64,000 nucleotides of DNA from JACDAV01 sp964626755 (GTDB lineage: Bacteria > Chloroflexota > Limnocylindria > Limnocylindrales > CSP1-4). The translations under genes were made by a program, and so were the position numbers. The first letter of the stretch is position 1, and each line of letters starts with the position of its first letter. A model generated the notes under the pieces. That model ran no database searches and was not told the origin of the DNA. It saw only the letters and a list, made by a program, of their open reading frames with translations. The DNA lies in contig CAZVGO010000006.1 in assembly GCA_964626755.1 (NCBI GenBank), positions 25,680 to 89,679 of the forward strand. The letters are read 5' to 3'. Below are positions 16,928 through 24,916 of the stretch, piece after piece.

Positions 16928-17995
16928 GTGGCCGAGCGCCCCCACGACCCCCAGCCCGGCGGCGGATTCGCGGCGCGCAACGGCTGGGACCGCGAGTACG
17001 AGACGTTCAGCGATTTCGACCTGCCGATCTATGTCGGGCCGAGCACGTTCCAGAAGCTGCCGTGGGTCACGGATCCGGCAGAGTTGCGCGCAAAGGCCGT
17101 CGACGTCGCGATCGTTGGGGCGCCATTCGACGATGCGGTCTCCCACCGGCCCGGAGCCCGCTTCGGGCCCCGGGCGATCCGCGAGGCGAACTATGCGACC
17201 GGCTCGCTTCACTCGCTCCAGCACCCGGGTGAGCTCCAGCCCTTCGAGGTCCTGACGGTCGTCGACGCCGGCGACGCAAACGTCGTGCCGGCGTTCCTCG
17301 AGCGCGGCCACGCGATGATCTACCGCAAGGTCCGCGAGGTCGCCGCGACCGGCGCGATCCCGATCGTCCTGGGTGGCGACCACTCGATCACCTGGCCGGC
17401 GGCGACCGCGGTCGCCGAGCTGCGCGGCCCCGGCAGCGTCGGGATCGTTCACTTCGACGCCCACGCGGACACGGCACCCGAGGACTGGGGGCAGCTCGCC
17501 GGGCACGGCACCCCGATGCGTCGGCTCATCGAGTCCGGCGCGGTCAGGGGCAGGAACTTCGTCCAGGTGGGGCTGCGCGGCTACTGGCCGCCGGTCGACG
17601 TGTTCCGCTGGATGAAGGACCAGGGGATGCGCTGGCACTTCATGCGGGAGATGGAGGAACGCGGCGCGGAGGCCGTCGTCGCCGACGCGATCTCCGAGGC
17701 CCTCGACGGGCCGGAATTCATCTACCTGAGCGTCGACATCGACGTCATCGACCCCGGCCTCGCGCCGGGAACCGGGACCCCCGAACCCGGCGGAATGCTC
17801 ACCCGCGAGCTGCTTCGCGCCGTTCGCCAGGTCGTCGGGGCGGTGGAGCTCGCGGGCATGGATGTCGTCGAGGTCAGCCCGCCGTACGACCACGCGGAGA
17901 TCACGGCGATGGCGGCGAACCGCGCGGTCCTCGAGGCAATCGGGGCGTTGGCCGCAAAGAAGGCCGCCGGCGGGACCATCCGCCGGCAGGGCTGA
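16928..17995 (+). CDS. Agmatinase/ureohydrolase family enzyme
   Basis: Binuclear manganese hydrolase of the arginase/agmatinase superfamily, 355 residues. Ligand motifs: GGDHSITW, HFDAHADTAP and SVDIDVIDPGLAPGTGTPEPGG. The last motif matches agmatinase-like rather than arginase-like enzymes; guanidinobutyrase or guanidinopropionase activity remains possible. The start chosen is GTG at 16928 because GGAGG stands seven bases upstream; the frame is open further upstream but without similarity. It is followed within 2 bp by a methyltransferase gene. Confidence 0.88.
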   Translation: MAERPHDPQPGGGFAARNGWDREYETFSDFDLPIYVGPSTFQKLPWVTDPAELRAKAVDVAIVGAPFDDAVSHRPGARFGPRAIREANYATGSLHSLQHPGELQPFEVLTVVDAGDANVVPAFLERGHAMIYRKVREVAATGAIPIVLGGDHSITWPAATAVAELRGPGSVGIVHFDAHADTAPEDWGQLAGHGTPMRRLIESGAVRGRNFVQVGLRGYWPPVDVFRWMKDQGMRWHFMREMEERGAEAVVADAISEALDGPEFIYLSVDIDVIDPGLAPGTGTPEPGGMLTRELLRAVRQVVGAVELAGMDVVEVSPPYDHAEITAMAANRAVLEAIGALAAKKAAGGTIRRQG

Positions 17996-17996
17996 G

Positions 17997-18866
17997 ATCG
18001 GCTCGTCGGACGGAGCCGGGGAAGGGAGCGCGGCCGAGGCCGCCGCCCTGGCGCGCCTGTACGACCTCGACCTCGCGGACGACCCGGGCGACATCGACCT
18101 CTACCTCGCACTGGCGGGCCGGACCGGCGGCCCGATCCTCGAGCTGGGAGTGGGCACCGGACGGTTGGCAGTGCCGCTCGCCCGGGCGGGCCACGACGTG
18201 ACGGGGGTCGACAATGACCGGGCAATGCTCGATCGGGCGCGCCGCGCGGCCGCGGCGGCGGGTCGCGAGACGGCGGCACGGCTCGGGCTCGTCGAGGCGG
18301 ACATCGTCGGCCTTCGCCTGCCGGCGGCCGGGTCGTTCCGTCTGGCAATCCTCGCCCTCAACACGCTCCTCGCGCTGGGGACCCGCGAAGCGCAACGCGC
18401 CGCGCTCGGGACGATGGCGGCTCATCTCGCGCCCGGAGGGCTGGCAGTCGCCGACGTGTGGCAGCCGAACGTCGAGGACCTGGCCCGGTTCGACGGCCGC
18501 CTCGCGCTCGAGTACGGTCGGCGGGATCCGGAGAGCGGCCACCCGGTCACGAAGATCGCCTCGGCCCAGCACGATGCGTCCCGCCAGGGCGTGACCCTCA
18601 CGACGATCTACGAGGAGGGTGAGCCCGGGGCCCCGCCCGCCCGCTGGATGAGGGTCGACCGGCTCCGGCTCGTGTCGGGCGACGAGCTCCGGGGCATGGC
18701 GGAAGACGCCGGGCTCGAGATCGAGCGGGTTGCCGGTGGCTACGACCTCGAGCCGAGCGGGCCTTCCAGCGAGCGGGCCATCCTCGTCGCCGTTCGAAAC
18801 CTCGGGCCGACGGCGTCGCGGAGCTCCGCCTCGGACCTCGGTGAGCGGTCGCCGGCCCAGGGTTGA
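17997..18866 (+). CDS. Class I SAM-dependent methyltransferase (start non-canonical or unresolved)
   Basis: A methyltransferase of about 289 residues. Motif I is LELGVGTGR near residues 48-56, followed by GHDVTGVDNDRAML with the acidic ribose contact, and a motif IV-like FRLAILALNTLLALG. The head LYDLDLADDPGDIDLYLALA is typical of a Chloroflexi/actinobacterial methyltransferase family of unknown substrate. No ATG, GTG or TTG lies between 17865 and motif I in this frame; the likeliest start is ATC at 17997, one base after the stop codon of the agmatinase-family gene and five bases after AGGG. A long start at 17862 would overlap that gene by 134 bases and adds no recognisable sequence. Confidence 0.75.
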   Translation: MGSSDGAGEGSAAEAAALARLYDLDLADDPGDIDLYLALAGRTGGPILELGVGTGRLAVPLARAGHDVTGVDNDRAMLDRARRAAAAAGRETAARLGLVEADIVGLRLPAAGSFRLAILALNTLLALGTREAQRAALGTMAAHLAPGGLAVADVWQPNVEDLARFDGRLALEYGRRDPESGHPVTKIASAQHDASRQGVTLTTIYEEGEPGAPPARWMRVDRLRLVSGDELRGMAEDAGLEIERVAGGYDLEPSGPSSERAILVAVRNLGPTASRSSASDLGERSPAQG

Positions 18867-18871
18867 GGTTG

Positions 18872-18894
18872 CCGGGACCTTCGGGGAGTCCCGG
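18872..18894 (+). terminator. Hairpin after the methyltransferase gene
   Basis: CCGGGAC (18872-18878) pairs perfectly with GTCCCGG (18888-18894) around a 9-base loop, directly after the stop codon. No T-run follows, so it may be a Rho-independent-like structure of a GC-rich genome or merely an mRNA 3' stabiliser. Confidence 0.35.
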
Positions 18895-18911
18895 GTACGG
18901 GTCCTGATTGG

Positions 18912-18917
18912 TATAGT
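18912..18917 (+). promoter_or_regulatory. -10 element TATAGT, probable leaderless promoter
   Basis: TATAGT ends seven bases before the ATG at 18925, with no ribosome-binding site between. It follows the hairpin after the methyltransferase gene, consistent with an independent transcription unit. Confidence 0.55.
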
Positions 18918-18924
18918 CGGGCGG

Positions 18925-20070
18925 ATGCCACCGAGTGACCAGACGCGCCTGCTGCTCGTGGAGGACGTGCCGCAGGTGGCGCAGTACATCCGCGGCCTGC
19001 TCAGCGCCCAGGCGTCGATCAAGCTGCTCGACGTCCTGACCGACGGCTCCCGGGTGATCGCCACGGTGGGCCAGCTCCGGCCGGACATCGTCCTCGTCGA
19101 CGCCCTGCTCCAGGGCCGGATCAAGGGCATGCAGCTGGTCGAGCAGATCCGCGCGGCCGCGCTGGGGGTGCCGGTCATCGTCCTGACCGTCCCGCAGCAG
19201 CCGATCGAATCGTCGATCGAGCGCGGGGTCCACGGTGTCCTGGCGATGCCGTTTTCCGGCTACGACCTCATTACCCGGGTGAACCAGGTCCGCAAGGATT
19301 TCGCCACCACCACCTCGATCGGTTCGTCGAGCATCGTGTCCGTATTTGCCCCGAAGGGTGGCGTCGGCAAGACGACGATCGCGTTCAACCTGGCCTGCGC
19401 GATCCACCAGCTCGGCCAGCGCACGGTCCTCATCGACGGCAGCCTCCAGTTCGGCGACCTCCGCTCACTTCTCAAGGTCCCGGTCGATTCGCCGTCGATC
19501 CTCGACCTGCCCACCGACAGGATCGCCGAGGGCGACCTGCAGGACGTCCTGTGGCGCGATCCGTCGGGGATCGACATCCTCCTCGCGCCGCCCCGCGTCG
19601 AGATGGCGGAGATGGTCACGAACCGCGACGTCGACAAGGTCCTCTCGCTCCTGCGCCGGGTCTACCAGGCGATCGTGATCGACATGTCCTCGGCGATCAA
19701 CGACATCAACCTCGCGTTCCTCGACGCGAGCGACACGATCATCGAGATCGTCACTTATGACTCGACGACGATCCATAACACGATCGCGGTCGCGGACACG
19801 TTCCGGACGATCGGCTACGCGGCGACGAAGGTCCATTACCTGATCAACCGGGCCGACTCGCCGGGCGGCATCAGTCCGGACGAGCTCGCCAAGGCGCTCG
19901 GGCGGGTTCCCGAGCACAGCGTCGTGTCCGACGGCAAGCTCGTCGTCCAGTGCAACAACGACGGCGTCCCGTTCGTGCTTGCCAGCCCGGGCGCGCAGAT
20001 CAGCCGGGACATCGTCCGCATCGCGAGCGAGCTCGTCGCGACCCGGACGCCCGAAGTGGCCCGGCGGTAA
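18925..20070 (+). CDS. CpaE/TadZ-like protein: receiver domain fused to a MinD/ParA ATPase
   Basis: A 381-residue two-domain protein. Residues 5-125 form a CheY-like receiver with LLLVEDV and a phosphoacceptor candidate Asp59 in DIVLVDALL. Residues about 137-375 form a deviant-Walker ATPase with FAPKGGVGKTTIAFN (Walker A 144-150), LIDGSLQFGDL and VIDMSSAINDIN. The fusion is typical of CpaE/TadZ, which positions type IVc (Tad) pili at the cell pole; related proteins act in other polar systems. No tad/cpa genes are nearby in this window, so a pilus role is inference only. Confidence 0.85.
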   Translation: MPPSDQTRLLLVEDVPQVAQYIRGLLSAQASIKLLDVLTDGSRVIATVGQLRPDIVLVDALLQGRIKGMQLVEQIRAAALGVPVIVLTVPQQPIESSIERGVHGVLAMPFSGYDLITRVNQVRKDFATTTSIGSSSIVSVFAPKGGVGKTTIAFNLACAIHQLGQRTVLIDGSLQFGDLRSLLKVPVDSPSILDLPTDRIAEGDLQDVLWRDPSGIDILLAPPRVEMAEMVTNRDVDKVLSLLRRVYQAIVIDMSSAINDINLAFLDASDTIIEIVTYDSTTIHNTIAVADTFRTIGYAATKVHYLINRADSPGGISPDELAKALGRVPEHSVVSDGKLVVQCNNDGVPFVLASPGAQISRDIVRIASELVATRTPEVARR

Positions 20071-20084
20071 GGTCGGGCTGTCGC

Positions 20085-20942
20085 GTGTCCGATCCACGGC
20101 CGATCGGCGTCTTCGACTCGGGTGTCGGCGGGCTGACGGTCCTCAGCGAGATCATGCGCCGCCTGCCGGGCGAGTCGACGATCTACCTCGGCGACAACGC
20201 CCGGGCACCGTACGGGACGCGAACGGACGAGGAGGTTGGGGCGTTCTCCGGCGAGTCCGTCGACGCGCTCGTGGAGCGGGACGTCAAAGCCGTCGTCATC
20301 GCCTGCAACACCTCGACCGCGGTGGCGCTGCCCGACCTCCGGCGGCGGCACGACCTGCCGATCCTCGGCGTGATCCGACCCGGCGCGTCGGCCGCCGTCC
20401 TGGCGAGCCGCAACCGGCGGGTCGGGGTCATCGCCACCCCCGCGACCGTCCGTTCACGGGCGTACTTCTGGGCGATCAAGGAGGAGAATCCAGGGATCGA
20501 GGTGTACGAGCACGCGACGCCGGCCCTGGTCCCGATGGTCGAGGCGGGTGAGCTGTCCGGTCCCGCGGTCGAGGCCACGGTAGCCAAGTCGCTCGCTCCG
20601 CTGTTCGGCCAGCGCGACGCCGACGGTGAGTTCATCTTCCCGCTCCCTCCGTCGGCCCGGATCGACACGCTCCTCCTCGGGTGCACCCACTACCCGCTCC
20701 TGCGACCGGTCATCGCCGCGGTCGCGGGGGAGCGGGTGGCGATCGTCGATTCCGCGACCGCGACCGCGTCCGCCCTCGCCGAGCTCCTCGGCGTCAACGG
20801 GCTCGAAGCCCCGCAGGCCGCGGCGACCCACGTCCAGCTCACGACGGGCGACGTCGACGTGTTCCGCGGGCTCGCCGGCCGCCTGTTCGGCTCGGCGTTC
20901 CCGGACGTGACCGGGATCGAGCTCGGGGCGGTGATCCGATGA
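20085..20942 (+). CDS. murI: Glutamate racemase
   Basis: Makes D-glutamate for peptidoglycan. The 285-residue protein has both catalytic cysteines, in ACNTSTAVALP and LLGCTHYPLLRP, and the N-terminal FDSGVGGLTVL and YLGDNARAPYG motifs. Start GTG at 20085. Its TGA overlaps the ATG of the next gene (ATGA), which in turn overlaps a third gene, giving a tightly coupled three-gene unit. Confidence 0.95.
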   Translation: MSDPRPIGVFDSGVGGLTVLSEIMRRLPGESTIYLGDNARAPYGTRTDEEVGAFSGESVDALVERDVKAVVIACNTSTAVALPDLRRRHDLPILGVIRPGASAAVLASRNRRVGVIATPATVRSRAYFWAIKEENPGIEVYEHATPALVPMVEAGELSGPAVEATVAKSLAPLFGQRDADGEFIFPLPPSARIDTLLLGCTHYPLLRPVIAAVAGERVAIVDSATATASALAELLGVNGLEAPQAAATHVQLTTGDVDVFRGLAGRLFGSAFPDVTGIELGAVIR

Positions 20943-22153
20943 CCGGCCGGGGCACACGGTCGGGCAGCCGGTTGCGTGACGACCGGGCCTGGCAGGCCGG
21001 CTTCCTCGTCGGCTCCGCGCTGGGAGCCGCCGCGACGCTCATCGGGCGACGGGCGGAACGGTCGGCGCGGCGCGGGCTCGTCGACTGGCCGGCCGCGGAA
21101 CGATTCGCGATCGAGCGCATTCGCCGCGCACCGGGGACGCTGAGCGCCGAGGAGCTGCGGGCGGCCGAGCCGGCCTACGCGGAGGCGATGGCCCGGATCG
21201 TGCCCAGCCTGTCGGCCGCCCTCGGCACGGAGCTTCCTGGCGTCGTCGACCGGGCCGCCGTCGTCGACCGGGCCGGCTGGATCCGCGCCAACGTCCGGAC
21301 GTTCGCCTCGCTCTTCAGTCACATCGAGGGCGAGCTGCTCGACCAGGTCATGCCGCCCGGCGGCGGGCTCGGGAAGGCGGCGATGGCGATCGCCAACCGC
21401 TACGTGACGACCCGCCAGCTCGGGTTCCTCCTCGGCTTCATGGGCCAGAAGGTCCTCGGCCAGTACGACCTCGCGCTGCTGTCGGCCGAGGCGACCACCG
21501 GGCGCCTCCTGTTCGTCGAGGAAAACATCCGGGCGACGGCCGCGGCGCTGCAGGTGCCGCTGGGGCCGTTCCGGACGTGGATCGCCCTCCACGAGACGAC
21601 CCATGCGTTCGAGTTCGAGGCTCACCCATGGCTCCGCCCCTACATCGCCGAGCGGCTCGAGCGCCAGCTCGCGCTGTTCAGCCGGGACGCGTCGTCGCTC
21701 GGGCGCGACGCGCTGCGCGCGATCGGCCGGACGCTCCGCGGGGAGGCCGGCGGCGAGCACTGGATGGAGCGGCTCATGGGCGAAGAGCAGCGCCGCCTGT
21801 TCCGCGAGACACAGGCCGTGATGAGCCTGCTCGAAGGGTTCTCCGAGTACGTCATGGACGAGGTCGGCCGCGACCTCGTGCCGGACGTCGAGACGATCAG
21901 CGCGCGGTTCCACGAGCGGCGCGAGCGCCGGACGCCGTTCGAGCGGGCGATCCTCCGCCTGACCGGGATGGACCTCAAGCTCGAGCAGTACAAGAAGGGC
22001 GAGCGATTCGTCCGCGCCGTAGCCGAGGCCGGGGGCCCGGCCGCCCTTCGCAAGCTGTGGGAGGGGCCCGAGACGCTGCCGCGCCACGGCGAGGTGGACG
22101 AGCCGGCGCTGTGGCTCGCGCGGGTCATGCCCGAGGCTCGCCGCCTCTCGTGA
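20939..22153 (+). CDS. Zincin-type protein of the F420-biosynthesis-associated/DUF2342 group
   Basis: A 404-residue protein with one N-terminal hydrophobic stretch (GFLVGSALGAAATLIG) and a zinc-metallopeptidase motif HETTH at 218-222 with a downstream Glu in LLEGFSEYVMDE. This is the zincin_2 family, annotated in databases as 'coenzyme F420 biosynthesis associated uncharacterised protein' or putative hydrolase; its reaction has not been established. Coupled by 4-nt overlaps to murI upstream and a hydroxyacid dehydrogenase downstream. The window also has a luciferase-like oxidoreductase of an F420-using family, in line with an F420-containing organism. Confidence 0.85.
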   Translation: MTGRGTRSGSRLRDDRAWQAGFLVGSALGAAATLIGRRAERSARRGLVDWPAAERFAIERIRRAPGTLSAEELRAAEPAYAEAMARIVPSLSAALGTELPGVVDRAAVVDRAGWIRANVRTFASLFSHIEGELLDQVMPPGGGLGKAAMAIANRYVTTRQLGFLLGFMGQKVLGQYDLALLSAEATTGRLLFVEENIRATAAALQVPLGPFRTWIALHETTHAFEFEAHPWLRPYIAERLERQLALFSRDASSLGRDALRAIGRTLRGEAGGEHWMERLMGEEQRRLFRETQAVMSLLEGFSEYVMDEVGRDLVPDVETISARFHERRERRTPFERAILRLTGMDLKLEQYKKGERFVRAVAEAGGPAALRKLWEGPETLPRHGEVDEPALWLARVMPEARRLS

Positions 22154-23217
22154 CCGGGAAGGGCGCCGCTCCGCGGCGGACGGCCGGTCCGGGTGGGGGC
22201 CCGGGCGGGGCACCGACAGCGATCGCCCTGAGCCCGATCCTCGCCGCCCGATACCGTGCCCGCGACCTCGACCGGATCCGCGACGCCGCCCCGGGTGCGC
22301 GGCTCGTCACGCTGTCGGTGGAGGGCCTCGCGGACGGTCCTGTCGACCACGTCGAGGTGCTCCTCCGCGGCTGGCTCTCGGGCGATGCTTTCGACCGGCT
22401 GCTGGCCCGCGCGCCGAACCTGTCGTGGGTCCACAGCGCGACGACCGGCGTGGAGCGCGCGCTGACACCGGCGGCCCGTGAGCGCGGCATCCTCATCACG
22501 AACGCACGTGGCGTGTTCAGCCGTCCGATCGCCGAGTACGTGATGATGATGATCCTCGCGGTCAGCCGCCGCCTCCCGCAGCTCCTCGAGCTACAGCGCG
22601 AGCGGACATGGCAGCCGCTCGAGGGCGCGGAGCTGCGCGACGTGACCGTCGGGATCGTCGGGCTGGGGTCGATCGGCACCGCAGTGGGCGCGCTCGCGAC
22701 GGCATTCGGCTGCCGGGTCATCGCGACGCGGCGCCGGACGGACGCGGCTCCCGCGGCGCCGGCGGACCCGGACGACGTGGTGGGCCAGGTCAAGCTGGAT
22801 CGCGTGCTCGGGCCGGAGGGCCTTCCGGTGCTCCTCGGCGAATCCGATTTCGTCGTGCTCGCGGCGCCGCTGACCCCCGAGACGGAAGGAATGATCGACG
22901 CCGACGCTCTCGCTGCAATGAAGCCCGGGTCGTGGTTGATCAATGTCGCGCGCGGCCGGCTCGTCGACGAGCGCGCGCTGCTTCGCGCACTCCACGATGG
23001 ACCGCTCGGCGGCGCGGTCCTCGACACGTTCGCGGATGAGCCGCTCCCGCCGGCGTCGCCGTTCTACGACCTGCCGAACGTCATCGTCACGCCGCACACG
23101 TCGTGGTCGAGCGCCCGGGTGCTCGACCGAAGCGTCGAGCTGTTCTGCGACAACCTGCGGCGGTTCGCGCGAGGGGACGAGCTGCTCAACGTCGTCGATC
23201 CGGCCGCGGGGTATTGA
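22150..23217 (+). CDS. D-2-hydroxyacid dehydrogenase (NAD-dependent)
   Basis: A 355-residue dehydrogenase of the 2-hydroxyacid family. It shows the Rossmann loop GIVGLGSIGTAVG, the substrate-binding ITNARGVFSRPIAEYV, INVARGRLVDE with the catalytic Arg, the Glu in DTFADEPLP and the catalytic His in VTPHTSWSS. It most resembles glyoxylate/hydroxypyruvate reductase-like subfamilies with the HTSW signature rather than SerA. GTG start overlaps the stop of the upstream zincin gene (GTGA). Substrate not determined. Confidence 0.87.
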   Translation: MTGKGAAPRRTAGPGGGPGGAPTAIALSPILAARYRARDLDRIRDAAPGARLVTLSVEGLADGPVDHVEVLLRGWLSGDAFDRLLARAPNLSWVHSATTGVERALTPAARERGILITNARGVFSRPIAEYVMMMILAVSRRLPQLLELQRERTWQPLEGAELRDVTVGIVGLGSIGTAVGALATAFGCRVIATRRRTDAAPAAPADPDDVVGQVKLDRVLGPEGLPVLLGESDFVVLAAPLTPETEGMIDADALAAMKPGSWLINVARGRLVDERALLRALHDGPLGGAVLDTFADEPLPPASPFYDLPNVIVTPHTSWSSARVLDRSVELFCDNLRRFARGDELLNVVDPAAGY

Positions 23218-23325
23218 CGGCCGGAGGTCCTTGGCGACGTCGAGATGCTGCGAGATCGAACTACGGAATCGCACGACTTGTGGCTGCCGCGGGGACGCCG
23301 CCGGACTGACGCTTCGGTCGACCGC

Positions 23326-23331
23326 TACGCT
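23326..23331 (+). promoter_or_regulatory. -10-like TACGCT, probable leaderless promoter
   Basis: TACGCT ends six bases before the ATG at 23338 and no ribosome-binding site intervenes. The 120-bp gap before it shows no other feature that I recognise. Confidence 0.4.
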
Positions 23332-23337
23332 TGACCG

Positions 23338-24441
23338 ATGCAGATCGCGATTGTCGGTCTTGCCGGCGCCGGCACGACGACCGTTTTCAACACGCTCACC
23401 CGCGGCCACGCCGAGACCGGCGGGTTCGGCGGCCTGGAGCTCCACGTCGGCGTCGTCAAAGTGCCCGACGACCGGCTCGACCGGCTCGCCGAGATCTTCA
23501 AGCCGAAGAAGGTCGTCCAGGCGGATGTCACGTACGTCGACCTGCCCGCGCCGCCCGCGTCGTCCGAGGGCCGAATCGGAACCGAGGAGCTGCCGGCCGA
23601 GCACCTTGCCCGGCTGCGCGAGGCGGACGCGCTCATCCATGTCGTGCGCGCGTTCGACGATCCGTCGTTGCCCCACCCCGCCGGCTCCGTCGACCCGCGC
23701 CGCGATCTCGACCAGCTCGACCTCGAGTTCACCCTCGCCGACCTGGCCCTTGTCGACCGGCGTCTCGAGCGCCTCGGGTCGAGCGGGCGTCACGGGACCG
23801 CCGCCGAGCGCGAGGCGAATGAGCGCGAAGAGGTCGTCCTGCGCAAGCTCAAGGAGGCGCTCGAATCGGAGCGGCCGATTCGGGACCTCGACCTCGAGCC
23901 GGACGACGAGAAGGCGATCCGCGGCTTCCGGTTCCTCACCCAGAAGCCGGTTCTCGTGCTGCTCAACGTCGGCGAGACGGACCTGCCCCGGGTGGGCGAG
24001 CTGGTCGACCGGATCACGACGGACTACCCCCACCAGCGAGCCCTCGTCGACGCGCTCTCGGCGAAGATCGAGATGGAGCTCGGCGAGCTCGACGCGGAGA
24101 TGGCGGGCGTGTTCATGGCGGAGCTCGGGATCCGTGAATCGAGCCTCGCCCGGGTCATCGGCCTGAGCTACCGCCTGCTGGGCCTCATCTCGTTCCTCAC
24201 GGCCGGGCCGGACGAGGTGAGGGCGTGGCCGGTCCGCGACGGATCGACCGCGGTCGACGCCGCGGGCACGATCCACACGGACCTCGCCCGGGGCTTCATC
24301 AGGGCCGAGACGGTTGCCTACGACGACCTGCTGACGCTCGGCTCGATGGCCGAGGCGCGCAAGGCGGGCCGGCTCCGGTCCGAGGGCAAGACCTACCGGG
24401 TGCGCGACGGAGACGTGATCGAGATCCTCTTCAGCCGCTGA
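23338..24441 (+). CDS. YchF/Obg-like protein with degenerate P-loop
   Basis: A 367-residue relative of YchF (OLA1), the ribosome-associated ATPase. The general layout is kept: N-terminal P-loop domain, a helical coiled-coil insertion (about 130-190), and a C-terminal TGS/DUF933 domain (about 285-367) with GFIRAETVAYDDL and GKTYRVRDGDVIEI. The nucleotide site is broken: the P-loop reads GLAGAGTTT (7-15) where GxxxxGK[ST] is expected, so the phosphate-binding Lys is Thr13, and the G3 motif lacks its Gly (VDLPAPP). It may bind nucleotide weakly or act as a regulatory paralogue. Confidence 0.85.
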   Translation: MQIAIVGLAGAGTTTVFNTLTRGHAETGGFGGLELHVGVVKVPDDRLDRLAEIFKPKKVVQADVTYVDLPAPPASSEGRIGTEELPAEHLARLREADALIHVVRAFDDPSLPHPAGSVDPRRDLDQLDLEFTLADLALVDRRLERLGSSGRHGTAAEREANEREEVVLRKLKEALESERPIRDLDLEPDDEKAIRGFRFLTQKPVLVLLNVGETDLPRVGELVDRITTDYPHQRALVDALSAKIEMELGELDAEMAGVFMAELGIRESSLARVIGLSYRLLGLISFLTAGPDEVRAWPVRDGSTAVDAAGTIHTDLARGFIRAETVAYDDLLTLGSMAEARKAGRLRSEGKTYRVRDGDVIEILFSR

Positions 24442-24468
24442 CGCCGCGCGGGGCGTGCGGCCGCCGGG

Positions 24469-24846
24469 TCAGTGCGGCCGGCCCGTTGCGTCCGGATCGA
24501 GCTCCGCGGTGATCGTGACGTAGTCCACGTCGGGCTCGATCTCGTAGGCGTCCTCGTCGTCCGGGTCCTGGCTCTCGACCTTGATGAGGAAGTTCTCGTC
24601 CTCGACCGTCGACACGTTGACCGCGGTGGCCAGCTTGTCGTCCGTGATCGCGGTGAACTCGTGCTCCCGCTCGAGCTCCGCGGCAATCGCCTCGATGAGC
24701 GTATCTTGCTCGAAGCTGTCCTTGATCCGGCGGCGGATCGACTGGACGAGCTCGAAGAATTCCTCGGGCTCGTACTCGGCTTCGTGGACGAGGACGAGAT
24801 CCGCGTAGACCTCGGCATCGCCCTCGTGGAGTTCGTAGAAGTACAC
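24469..24846 (-). CDS. Small acidic hypothetical protein
   Basis: About 125 residues, strongly acidic, beginning VYFYELHEGDAEVYADLVLVHE and ending in an Asp/Glu-rich tail (SQDPDDEDAYEIEPDVD). No membrane segment. A conserved-looking helix EPEEFFELVQSIRRRIKDSF lies in the middle. The GTG start at 24846 has GGAG four bases upstream; a longer frame to 24978 would run into the divergent kinase gene and has no support. A -10 TATACT on this strand sits about 40 bases upstream. Function unknown; such short acidic proteins recur in Chloroflexi and Actinobacteria. Confidence 0.65.
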   Translation of the reverse strand: MYFYELHEGDAEVYADLVLVHEAEYEPEEFFELVQSIRRRIKDSFEQDTLIEAIAAELEREHEFTAITDDKLATAVNVSTVEDENFLIKVESQDPDDEDAYEIEPDVDYVTITAELDPDATGRPH

Positions 24847-24882
24847 GGGACTCCGGTCAGGGGAGGGATTGGATGGATCGCC

Positions 24883-24888
24883 AGTATA
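24883..24888 (-). promoter_or_regulatory. -10 element TATACT of the acidic-protein gene
   Basis: TATACT on the minus strand would start transcription about 30 bases before the GTG at 24846, leaving room for the GGAG ribosome-binding site. The overlapping plus-strand TATACC (24885-24890) could serve the divergent kinase gene, so the element may be bidirectional. Confidence 0.4.
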
Positions 24889-24916
24889 CCCGCGGCCCCC
24901 TTCGAGCCACCCTCGG

